Under the pieces are notes generated by a model. That model made no database searches and was not told the origin of the DNA. It saw only the letters and a program-made list of their open reading frames with translations. From Maylandia zebra (taxonomy: Eukaryota > Chordata > Actinopteri > Cichliformes > Cichlidae), in NCBI RefSeq assembly GCF_041146795.1, contig NC_135172.1:35945623-36009622 (forward strand): DNA of 64,000 nt. The letters are read 5' to 3'. Below are positions 1 to 29,049 of this stretch, in pieces. The position numbers and the translations under genes are program-made. Each line of letters starts with the position of its first letter. Positions within the stretch are counted from its first letter, which is position 1.

Positions 1-315
1 GCCACTGAGTGAAGTGACCTTCAGTTCATGTCAGGAGGATGTTGAATGTTTTAAGTATTTTTTTTTTAAAAATTACAGATGATAACAGAATGTAATAAAA
101 GATTACACGACTTGTTTGTCTGTCTTTCTTTCTTTAACATATATATTTATTTATTTTAGAACTAAGAAGTCCTGGTTAGAGTATTCACTAGTTAAGTGTT
201 GTAGAGTTTTTGAACTTTGTTACAACGTAGAACCTCTCTCCCATCACTTTTATCACTTCAAAAAGGCCAAATAAAGGGAACGACTAACAAAAACACAGAC
301 GTTTTTATTTTGCTG
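1..315. other. Left flank, nothing recognised
   Basis: AT-rich sequence with homopolymer T tracts. I see no splice-bounded exon, transposon terminus or RNA gene before the hAT target duplication that begins at 316. Confidence 0.5.
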
Positions 316-323
316 TTGAGAAG

Positions 324-1621
324 TAGTGATGGGACGTTCTGTATCGAGGCTTCGGAGCGTGTGTCGAGTAATGGAGGGGGCGTTTCCGCGAAGCGCGTAT
401 CGAGGCTTGCTTCATTTATGGGAGGAGCTGAAAATGATGACGTCCGAAGCCTCGCTGCCCGGCTGTACCACGTGACTGGTTCATGAAGCGGTTCGAACTT
501 TGCCGCGAGATATGACAGCGATATAAACCCCTCAGACTACATTCAAAAATGTGGGTGTTTGATGGAGAGTTGTTAGTGAGAGTTTGGAGACAGTTTGGAG
601 GTTTATGAGAGTGAGGAGAGAAAGTCAGGAGAGAATGGAGCCAGCTAAGAAGAGGAGGATGTCCTCCCCTGTGTGGGAACATTTTGATCTTATTCCTCCC
701 AACAAGGTATGTAAATTTCTACAGAAGATGTATTTCCATGATACTGATGGTGCAATACAATTTATGTTGAGCTGTCTTGACTTTTGTACAAGGTGAAGTG
801 TTTGCTATGTGCCAGGGAGCTGGGATATAACAACAACACCTCATCCATGCTTAGGCACTACAGAGCTTTGCATGAGAATAAGGGGGACACCGATTGTGGA
901 GCAAGACCAGGTGAGCCATCAAATGCAGTGATAATATAGGATGCAGTAATGTTACTAAATGATATAACAATATTATACAACTGTTATAAGTTACGTGTGT
1001 GATATTTATATTTGTGCTTTATCTTTATTGTCTTTCCTCAGGAGAACAATCTCAAATAGATGAAGACCTGGTCAGCATGGTGATTGAGGACTCCCAGCCA
1101 TTTAGCATTGTGGAGGACAAAGGATTCAAAAGATTTGTTAAATCATTAAATCCCAGCTATGTTCTCCCCACTAAAAAGGTCGTAAAAGCAGTGAAAATTT
1201 AGTTTTTACAGAATAAAATGTGAACAGGCAGGACTGAGGCTCAAAGCCTCAGTGTGTAGCTGTCCATACCTCAACGTTACAAAAGCACAACTACTGTCCA
1301 CACCCCAACCACACCTCACCTCACAGTAAATGATCATTTCCATTTCAAGCATTTCCAAATAATCATTTCCCATACTGCCAGTATAAATATACACAGTGTA
1401 CTGCCATCACTACAATATACATGTTTTACACACTCCTTTTGTTGTTGACATTTACAGGCTGTGTGCAAAATGCCACACTCTTCAAATTCATGCCAGCTAT
1501 TATTTTTACGTCCAGTAGGTGTCCTGCTAGAGCAAATGAAGCTTCATGAAGCTTCGCGTTGGGGTGAACCAATTGGATGAAAAGCTTCAGTGCTTCATGG
1601 GGCTTCATCTGCCCATCACTA
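324..1621 (+). mobile_element. hAT-superfamily DNA transposon, internally deleted
   Basis: The ends are the 10-bp inverted repeat TAGTGATGGG (324-333, with its reverse complement at 1612-1621). They are flanked by a perfect 8-bp direct repeat TTGAGAAG (316-323 and 1622-1629), the target-site duplication length of hAT elements. Subterminal sequence is rich in GAAGC/GCTTC motifs on both sides, as expected for transposase-binding sites. The interior carries only the N-terminal part of a BED-finger transposase (635-1202). No catalytic or hATC dimerisation region follows, so the element cannot mobilise itself. At about 1.3 kb it is an internally deleted derivative of a longer element. It lies about 480 bp upstream of the distal wbp1l first exon. 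Confidence 0.9.
635..1202 (+). pseudogene. hAT transposase N-terminus with BED zinc finger (truncated)
   Basis: Three exon-like pieces splice in frame: 635-706, 793-910 and 1042-1202. They have GT donors at 707 and 911 and AG acceptors at 791-792 and 1040-1041. The first two encode a complete BED zinc finger: VWEHF aromatic start, CLLC cysteine pair, and the H-Y-R-A-L-H histidine pair after SSMLR. The third gives an acidic linker (DEDLVSMVIEDSQPF) that in ZBED-like hAT transposases precedes the dimerisation and RNase H-like domains, and then stops. About 119 residues remain of a protein normally over 550. BED domains bind DNA, so the relic could still make a DNA-binding peptide, but nothing here shows expression. 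Confidence 0.75.
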
Positions 1622-1629
1622 TTGAGAAG

Positions 1630-2107
1630 AACTTGGCTGTTCCGAAGGTATGTTCCCACGAAACTGAGACGTTAACCCAGGATCATAACAACCCCATGCA
1701 CGGGAGACGCACCGATTAGTGATTGGCCAGACTCTTCCCATCTGGCTGGGACTGTCCAATCGCTGGTCAATCCGCAAAACCAGTTATGATCCACAGCACC
1801 GAACGCCCATCACGTTGCGCACATGCAACTTATAGAGGTGACCACGCCACACCCAGGTGACCGAAGCGGAGTGCCTGAGCTAGGGAACGGCTTGTATAAC
1901 AGCTGTATCAGTCAGTGGCACCGACAGCAACCAGTTGCGTTAGCATCGTTTTTTTGTAATGCCCAGTACGCAAAGGAGGCGGTGCTTACAGCGGCCTCGC
2001 AACGCGATACGGGCCGAGAAATACTTAAAGATAGTCGAACACAGTTTATGAAAACAAGTGTTTTGCATGCCTATGTTTCTGTTGTAGTCAGAGCCCCCTT
2101 TGGAGGA
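1630..2107 (+). promoter_or_regulatory. wbp1l: Putative promoter/5' UTR of distal wbp1l first exon
   Basis: Relatively GC-rich, CpG-containing stretch between the hAT element and the distal start codon. CCAAT-type motifs occur in both orientations (ATTGG near 1719, CCAAT near 1756), and no TATA box is obvious. Assignment as promoter rests on position immediately 5' of a well-supported first coding exon; the transcription start cannot be read from the sequence. Confidence 0.45.
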
Positions 2108-20810
<18,703 letters not shown>

Positions 20811-23650
20811 AGCAAAGTTAACACACCTTTGTCATGAGGGAAGGAGAGCACTACACTGTTTTTGTACTTCAGGAAGTGTTTGCTTTCTAAGTCTTTTTTA
20901 TGAATGTGTGCATCTTAGATAAAACAAGTGAGAAGTGAGGGAGCAGCAAGTAGGATCTCTGCTAAAAATTGTCTGAGATCCAGAGGTTGAAAAAGCACGC
21001 TCCTGTGTGGAACAGTGGCCTTAACCTGTGTATTTTGGGTTATATTTGGTCTGTAAGGCCCTTTAATATCCTGTGGCAATTGGGACTTCAGACTACGCAC
21101 ACAGAGTCCTTCATTTGCCCTTCTCGTACAACAAAAGCTACTGATACATATGATGGCTGAAGTTGTGCTGTCAGAACAGGACGTTCACTGCCTAGGATGA
21201 ATGTAGCTCTCTTTGCCAGGTGCTTGCAACAATTCTGCAAAGCTATTTGTTCTCTGCAGGTAGTGAACTATGTAATAAAACAACACACAGCAGAAACATT
21301 TTTGGACAAGTATGATGTGGATTTACCCAAAGTATGTGTTTATGTAAGCTGATATTGTACAGGGATGTCAGAACAAGACTTTGGGGGATGTCCTGTTAGA
21401 CTCATGTTTCTAAAGTGCTTTTTCAGCAGTTCAAAACCATGCTGCCTTTTGTCTGTTTTTGTTGCTATGTAAGTCTCACTAGTGATAGGGAAGTGTTAGT
21501 GCATTAACAAATCTTCATGAGAACAGTTCCTCTTTTGCACAAATGGTATTTATCTTGCAGATGCTACGGTTGTTTAAATCTAGTCTTAAATTAGCAGTAG
21601 ATAATTACCTTCTTACCATTTTGTTGTAATGTGTGAGAAATGGACCTCTGAAATGTTAGTAGGGAATGCAGCAGATTTGTTTTGTATACAATCATTTTTA
21701 AAATTGATTTGTTGAATGTTTGTAGTATGTGCCTACCCCCTTAAAAATGCAGAAATTTGATGGACAATGCTAGGCTTCCATTATGTTGAGAGACCCAGAG
21801 AAAGCAGGTACCAAAAACATGAACTGAATGTTAAGCTTCATAGAGATTACACGTGAGACGGGCAACATCACACCTCACATTTTAAAGTCACTTTAATGAA
21901 TTATCACCTTCACCAGCTTTACAGTGAAAAAACATCATAACTTTTAACACTATTTGTATAGAATTTTCATATCACCGCAGTTTTGACATTATTCAGCTTT
22001 GCTATTCATACATGAAACATTTAACGTCTCATTGAAGGCACATTAAGGCTAATTTTAGTCAACTGGAAAAGTGACTTCTTTTTTTTTTCTTTTCTTTTTT
22101 TTTTTTAAAACCAGGGTTTATATTTCCAGTCATCTGCATTTGTACTGTTCAATCAAGAAAGGAAATGTTACTTTTAATGTATATATATATATGTTTTCTT
22201 CATTTAGACATTCATCCCGTATAAGTTTGTATTAAAATGAGGATTTAATAAAGGCTATGGTTATGAAGCAAGGAGTTTGCACACAAATTACTTTTAACAT
22301 AAGTATTTAACCCAACAGAGCAGTTTGAACCTGCCTTTCTCTGTTTGCATGTTCTTTCTGAGCTTGTGTGGTTTTCGTCATGGTGCTTCAATTTCCATCT
22401 TTGGTAAATTTACATTTCTATCCCTAAGTTTGAGTTTGAATGGAGACGTGTCCAGGATGTACATAATGTCTGATATGGCAGGCTCCAGTAACCTTGTAAC
22501 TGTAGTTGGATAAGCAGTCAAAAAAATATATACATGTACATATTAGTGGGAAGATTAGAGATTAGTTTCTTATTAGACATGAGCATAAGGTAATGAAATA
22601 AGTCATTGGCTGTTATGGATACCAGAGTATCTTAAAAATAAGCTGTTGCACAACAGGACCTTTATGAGACTATTATGGTACAGCATGGTACAATATGTAT
22701 AATGCTGCACTGCTGTTACAAAACAAAGACAATGTGGTAGAGGAAAAGAATATAGTTGTCAGTTCCCGTTATTTTAGGAGTTTGAATGCTGACAATCTAG
22801 CCTCCTGAGCTTCTAGTGGTATGCCATAGATGATAAACACAAATAAAAGATGCCTTGTGAAACCTCCACAAAGAAATCTATGTCTAATCTCTTTAAGTAG
22901 CCACAACTGATGAGACTACACCATTATGCCATGCAATTAATCTACTTGGAGTACCTGAAAAGATGCACAAATTGCAATTCTGCAAAGCACAAATGTTTCA
23001 GCCGTTAGTTTTACGGCTCGAGGAGAAAATGGTTTCCCAGAATTTCCAGCACAAAAGGAAAGTAACTTTCTGCATAAACAGTTAAGCTGATTGACTTTTG
23101 CCCATCAAAGCCTAAACAAACTCGAAAGTGCTTTATCCGTTAATGCTTTCCGCAAGCTAGAAGATGTCATTGTGTAATTGTGGTACATGTCGTCGAAAGA
23201 TGAGCTATTTTTCATATTGTCTGATTCTTTGAAAAAATAACGGAACTGTATAAAATCTCAAAACCACTTTATATTACAAATCATGTACAACATTCTGTAA
23301 CATGTTCATGAACCAAATAGTTGCTTTAATCATTTTTATGAAATCATTAGCTTTATCATTATGGACAGATTCTTTTTTTTTTTTTCTTCTTCTTCTTGTG
23401 GGTATTATTGTTTTTTTGTTGAGAAAGACTTAAGTTCTTCTGAGACTTAAACTGAAGTTGTGTGAAGGGTACGTTTAACTAACAGTACAGTAGGTAATTT
23501 GTTAACAAGATCAGGGGCATCTCGCCAAAGACATTTTTCTTTCTTCATAAGTGTGTGTGGTTTTGCACTTCTTGACATAAGCCATTTATTATGACAACTA
23601 AGATGGATGTATGTTCAATAAAAATGCTTAATTGTAGTCAATCACTGTGT
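20811..23650 (+). other. wbp1l: Putative wbp1l 3' UTR
   Basis: No coding sequence or transposon end is recognised. AATAAA signals occur at 21273, 22247 and 23617. The last is followed by a GT-rich stretch, so the long transcript may end near 23640. A long 3' UTR is usual for WBP1L. Where the transcript really ends is an inference. Confidence 0.5.
23617..23622 (+). promoter_or_regulatory. wbp1l: Candidate distal poly(A) signal of wbp1l
   Basis: AATAAA followed about 30 bp later by a G/T-rich stretch (CACTGTGTCCGTG), the usual downstream-element layout. Confidence 0.45.
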
Positions 23651-23734
23651 CCGTGACTTAATTTCAGAGTGGTTCTACTGAGTGATGTTATTGTAGAGGT
23701 CAAGGTTCCTAACAAATGGCGCTAATCAGCCACT

Positions 23735-23825
23735 GACAAGCTGATTGGAGCTTATCCCAGCTGTCATTGGGTGAAAGGCAGGGTCCATCCTGGGGGTGCC
23801 TGATGGCATCTCCATCCATCAGGCA
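23735..23825 (-). repeat. Teleost interspersed repeat fragment
   Basis: Shares GGAGCTTATCCCAGCTGTCA with the copies at 34810, 49981 and 58212, followed by a diverged stretch with CCATCCATC motifs. Truncated and old. Confidence 0.5.
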
Positions 23826-24291
23826 TATGTGTAAAGTCCCATACACATGTAATTAGGATTTTGTACAATATCACAAGCACTCCTTAGTACTTTCCCAGAA
23901 GGTTGTCTAACTTTGTCAAAATTTGAATTTTGACTTTTAGTAGCCTCCCATATGCTGCTATGCACCTATAATGCTGTGTATGTTCCAGTTTGAAACTGTG
24001 GCACTTTTGCCACATATAATAAAAACGGTTTACTTGCAGGTGGACAGCTGTTTTTATTGTAAACTGATAAACCGTCACTGACCACATATGGAAGGCACCT
24101 TACCATTTAACAAGAAGGCAACATTATAATATAGTATAATATTATTATATTCTGTAACTCCTAGTTTTAATTATTTATCTATTATTATTGAGCTGAATGA
24201 TTGGTGGGAGTGTCCCATGCTTCCTCTTGGAAATCCCCATGAAATCGATAGCCTTGTTTCTATTAAATCAAATCAAATGCATTGAATTAAT

Positions 24292-24328
24292 ACAGCAACA
24301 ATGTGAAATGCTGTCACATTGTTGCTGT
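24292..24328. repeat. Perfect 15-bp hairpin upstream of as3mt
   Basis: Arms 24292-24306 and 24314-24328 are exact reverse complements around a 7-base loop. It lies about 135 bp before the as3mt start codon, inside the likely promoter/5' UTR. Confidence 0.9.
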
Positions 24329-24462
24329 TATGTTAGGCAGTGAGGCAAGTAGAGGGCGCGCTGGTAAAACAGGAAGTGAAACGCACAATGTTCGTTCAAA
24401 GTAAGGAAACTTGACAGCACACTGAGATTTTCCTTTACTTGGGAAGCGAACGTAATGTAACC
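24329..24462 (+). promoter_or_regulatory. as3mt: Putative as3mt promoter/5' UTR
   Basis: Short stretch with AGGGCGCGC near 24352 and ACAGGAAGTG (an ETS-type core) near 24369 directly 5' of the first coding exon. Assigned by position only. Confidence 0.35.
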
Positions 24463-25219
24463 ATGGACCATGGAAAGAGGTAAAAACAGCCTAATCCTTG
24501 TGCATTGTCCAATTTCAAGCTGCAGCTGTTCTAAATTCAGCGAGTGACGTGTGTCAGGTTGAACCTTCACCTTTAATGTTGTTATGATACGTACACGGTT
24601 ATTTTAAAGAAACAATAGTCATAAAGTGTCAAGTTAAAGACTAAAATAACTTGTGATCTTGTAATGTGACCTTACTTGTAACTAAAGCTACATCAGTTTA
24701 AGTCAGCAGAGAACTAGCAGTGACTTGGCGTAGGCTAACTTACTGACGTGTATTTGGAGGGCTAATCTGTAACTCATGTTTTCTTTTTTCTTTTCTTTTT
24801 TTAAAGTACGTGTCCAAAGGGATTCTCTGATAGCACGATTCACGTGGATGTGAAGGTAAAATAACACCAGTCGGTAGTGGGACTGCTCATGACAGAGTGT
24901 TGTTAGCCTATTTTCAGTATTTATGTAACTGTTAAAACAGATCTGGCCCCTGATGAGTAAATGATCTGTTTGTACAGATCATCTGTCATTTAAAAATAAA
25001 CACATGTTAGCCGTAGTTGTGCTCATTAAGGTGTCTGTCCAGCAGTTTTGTTCCATTGCTTGTATGGTCAGTTTCCAATGCAGCCTCAGAGTCAGACAGT
25101 ATCAGAATCACAATTTGTATTGACATTATAGCAATGAAACATTAAACAGGGAAATTGAGGTGCAATTACCTCAGTGCAAAAGAAGAATAGAAATTAGTGT
25201 ATATATACCTATCTATATA

Positions 25220-25298
<79 letters not shown>

Positions 25299-25308
25299 TT
25301 TTTTTTTA

Positions 25309-25348
<40 letters not shown>

Positions 25349-28300
25349 GTTTCCATATTGTGCTTCTTCCCGTTTGCTGGTGTTAGCTTAAATACCAAGG
25401 GTAACTACAGTTGTAAACATGAGATCATGCTGTAACAATGTAAACATTGTATATGTAAGTTGTATTGAATCTGGTTGTCCGTAATTTAGCAGTCTTCAGC
25501 ATGTTGATGGCTGAGGGATAAAAGCTTAACAGACTAAGCTCCTTAGTCTATTATGTCTTTATGGCTCTGAAACGTCTGCCTGAAGGTAGATGTTCAAACA
25601 GTGCATCATCATGGTGAGATGGGTCCCAAAGGATTTTATTTATGTTGCTGAGACAACGGGAGCAAACAAACTGTTTATTTATAAATAAATAGTCTGCTTC
25701 ATAATGAGGAGCTACTGTTACCAAGATTTCTTTTGTCAAAAAAGGATTATTATGGCAAGAGGCTGAAGAAAACCTCAGACCTAAAGACCAATGCCTGTGT
25801 GGCTCCAGTCCAGCCCACCCCTGACTTCATTCGCCAGGCACTGAAGAAAGTACACCCTGAAATCACTGCTAGGTTAGTGGGTTGCTGACCTCTCTGTTCT
25901 TCTAGTCACACTTCAAAATCAGTGAACCTGATATGTTTTTGTCTCCCACAGGTACTATGGCTGTGGTTTGGTTGTGCCAGAATGCTTAGAGGGCTGCAGG
26001 ATACTAGACTTGGGCAGCGGAAGTGGGAGGGACTGCTATATGTTGAGTCAGCTTGTGGGTGAGAAGGGACATGTCACTGGTATTGACATGACTGATGGCC
26101 AGGTATTGAACATCCGTATCGCTGCATTGGCCTTATGATTAATCGGTGCATCCTAGCTGATGGCTAAATGATACTGAATTGAACTCAGAATATCTCCAAA
26201 ACTCTATTTAAGGCTGTTAAAATCTTCTAAGTGAAGATTTTTCAACTTCTTAATTTGTAAAGACAAAACTCTGTTCTGTATGCATGCATGCCTTAAATAC
26301 AACCAAAAAGTTTTGGACTTATTGAGTGATACTGATAAATTCTGATAAATACCTTTTTTTTTTTTTCCTTTTTAAATTCCAGCTCGAGTTGGCCAGGACC
26401 TATGTGGACCATCATATGAAAGAGTTTGGCTACAAGAAGCCAAATATAAATTTTGTCCAAGGCTACATCGAAGCCTTGACCGAGGCAGGTCTGGAAAATG
26501 ACTCGTTTGATGTAATTATGTAAGGTGTCTTACTAATCCTTTTTTGTGTGCAGTTTAACAATATATAATCATAGAATAACAGTTTTGAACATCTTCTGCT
26601 TTTGCTTAGCTCCAACTGTGTGGTGAATCTTTCTCCAGACAAGAGGCTGGTACTGACTGAAGCTTACAAAGTACTTAAGGTACGCTGCTTCTCATTTTTT
26701 AAATATTGTTATTAAATCTTCAATCATAAAACTATGAGAGCAAAGCTAAGCAAATATTTACACATTTACATACACTTTCTCATTTTTCCTCATTAGGATG
26801 GTGGTGAGCTGTACTTCAGTGACATTTACAGCAATGGAAGACTAACAGAGGAAATTAAAAATCACAAAGTGTTATGGGGTGCGTCTAATTAATATTCTAC
26901 TGCCATAAATTGACAAGCACCCACCAGAATATCATAGTCTGTTTTATCTTTGCAGGTGAGTGCCTTGCTGGAGCACTCTGCTGGAAGGATCTCCTACAAT
27001 TGGCTGAAAAAGTGGGCTTCAGCCCCCCACGGCTGGTTACGGCCAGTGTCATCACTGTTGACAACAAGGAACTGCAGGACATTCTTGGTTTGACAGCTTT
27101 TTTACTTGCTTGACTTTTGCATTATTTGCTTGATACAGAATTACACTCAACAGCCACTTTGTTAGGTACATCTGTTCAGCTGCTTTTTAATGCAAATATC
27201 TAGTCAGTAAATCACATGACTGCAGCTCGGTGCGCATAGGCATGTCGACATGGTCATGATGACCTGCTGAAGTTCAGACCGAGCATCAGAATGGGGGGGG
27301 GGATTTAGGTAACTTTGAATGTGGCGTGGTTGTTAGTGCCAGATAAGCTGGTATGATTATTTCAGAAATTGATGATCTACTGGGATTTTCCCACACAGCC
27401 ATCTTTGGAGTTTACAGAGCTCTGGAAAAGAGTAAATATCCAGTGACATTCATGTCAGTTGTACATACAGGCACAATCGACATGAATGATGCTATCAGAG
27501 AATCCTTTTGCACAAGTTCTTAAAGAAGAACATTTTATAGATTAACCCTACAAATAAACATTACTAAGTTAGCTTGCACTATTATGTCACTGCTGGTTTT
27601 CTCCTAACCTATATTTATGTAGCTACAGTTACAACTAATGTAACATTACAAGATTCCAAGTTATTTTACATTTTGAGAGCTGCTAACCTTCTTGCATGAC
27701 CTGAAATTTATTAATTTTTTTAATTTCAATCTTGTGTGTTTAATACAGGTGACTTCAAGTTTCTTTCTGCCACATACCGCTTGTTTAAGGTCCCCAAGGG
27801 GAACACCAAGAACTGCAAAGTCATATATAATGGTGGCATTACAGGGGCAGAGGATAGTTTCCAGTTTGACTGTCAGTACACCTTCATGGTCTGTATATTC
27901 TGAATTAGAATATACATCAGCCTTCTACTCGCTTAAACTGTGCAAATGATTTCAGATTTGGATGTATTTTTTAGGCCAATGAAGTTGTGGAGGTGGATGG
28001 AGAGGTGGCCAACATACTGACACATTCCAGATTTGCAGAGGACTTTACTTTCCAGCCACTGGGGGGCCCCACTGGGCCCTGTGGAGTCAAACCTAAGGTC
28101 AGTGTTGTGTTTAAATTCTTGGATGTCTCTTTTACACATTAGGGGTCAGTATGTTTCTGGTATCAATTTGTGTGACACGCCCAGAGGGCAGAGCGCCTCT
28201 GTCAAACTGCGCTCACAAACACACATGCATGTGCTTCTGCATGCTGTACATTCTTGGACATTCACGTACCGCTCAAACATACATACACACATGCACAAGC

Positions 28301-29049
28301 ACAAGGTCAAGCAGCTGTCTTGGACTCATAACCAGACTGTGGAGTCATGCTGGGGAACCTTGAACAAGAAGGAATGTTCTACACTCAGCTAATAGAATAC
28401 CATTTCATCAGGGCTTGCAATCATTTTATGCACATACACCTCTAACAGCACCGCTTTACATTTTTTTAAAAATGAGTTCTCTAACTTGTTAGCCGCTCAT
28501 TAAAGATTTTTTTTTCTCTTCTGATATGAGAAATAGAAGTAAATTAAAATGGTAAAGGCTTATCAAAATCCACCTCATTATTAACAGTTTGGACAGTGTG
28601 AAGTCTCGTCTGGAAGAGTTTTCTGTAATCACTACAGCAGTGTGCTGATAATAGTAATAAAAAAAGCCTTTGGTCTTATTCATGGAAAGAACAGCTGCTT
28701 TGAAATTGTGACTTAATGAACAACCAGTAACTGATAAAGGAAGCACAGGGCCATAACAAGACTCTGTGTAGAGGAGCCGGTGTTCTGTTATAATGTACCG
28801 TAATAGTACCTGGATTCACTTCTTCAATTTTGTGACCTTGCTTACAGTGATTTGGGATGAAACACAAATGTTACATGATACATTCTTGTAACTGGGTGCT
28901 TGTTCTTTTAATGCTTCTGCTTGGCTGAATTATTCATACAGGCTGGCATTGAGGACCCTTTTGAGCTGGCCCTGAAGTTGGGTGTGCAAGGCCCTGCATC
29001 AGCCACTGGGGGATGCTGCAGCACACAGTCTGCTGGCTGCTGCAAATGA
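24463..29049 (+). CDS. as3mt: Arsenite methyltransferase (AS3MT)
   Basis: Transfers methyl groups from S-adenosylmethionine to trivalent arsenic in the cytosol. Coding exons: 24463-24479, 24807-24855, 25745-25872, 25952-26102, 26383-26519, 26610-26679, 26797-26878, 26956-27087, 27749-27888, 27975-28097 and 28942-29049. Every junction is GT-AG and in phase, giving 378 aa (human 375). Visible: SAM motif I DLGSGSGRDC (84-93), GHVTGIDMTDGQ after it, and the four functional cysteines Cys40, Cys69, Cys164 and Cys214 (equivalent to human 32, 61, 156, 206). There is also a C-terminal cysteine cluster (GGCCSTQSAGCC). The first 22 residues are unlike human; the start is the only in-frame ATG giving a proper donor. 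Several donors are weak (GTGCGT, GTTTGA, GTCTGT). Confidence 0.96.
25088..25196 (-). mobile_element. CR1/L2-like LINE 3' fragment
   Basis: TATCAGAATCACAATTTGTATTGACATT-type sequence (complement of the LINE 3' tail also seen at 12186-12240). A short, diverged piece in as3mt intron 2, split from 25490-25705 by a microsatellite. Confidence 0.45.
25221..25345. repeat. Compound microsatellite (GT)n(AT)n...(AT)n(AC)n
   Basis: A GT run (about 25222-25254) passes into an AT run, a T tract, a short AT run and then an AC run (to 25345). Because GT and AC are complementary, the whole block is an interrupted palindrome able to fold on itself. It lies in as3mt intron 2. Confidence 0.95.
25490..25705 (-). 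mobile_element. Interspersed LINE-derived fragment abutting as3mt exon 3
   Basis: Carries GGCTGAGGGATAAAAGC and CTCTGAAACGTCTGCCTGAA, a segment I recognise as repeated in fish genomes as part of CR1/L2-type 3' regions. It ends within about 40 bp of the as3mt exon 3 acceptor at 25744. Confidence 0.45.
27145..27480 (+). mobile_element. Tc1/mariner-like transposon fragment
   Basis: Begins ACACTCAACAGCCACTTTGT, a common fish transposon terminus. It then carries a decayed reading with GNFECGVVVSAR and ISEIDDLLGFSHTAIFGVYR, resembling the Tc1/mariner HTH consensus (ISETADLLGFSRTTVSRVYREW). A stop interrupts the frame and the right half is missing. It sits in as3mt intron 8. Confidence 0.65.

Noticed and set aside
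23640..24330. Search for borcs7 or cyp17a1 exons between wbp1l and as3mt
   Set aside because: No reading frame with splice sites or recognisable peptide from either gene was found.
25197..25391. Reading frame with repeated VCVCV and YIYIY
   Set aside because: Product of the compound GT/AT/AC microsatellite.
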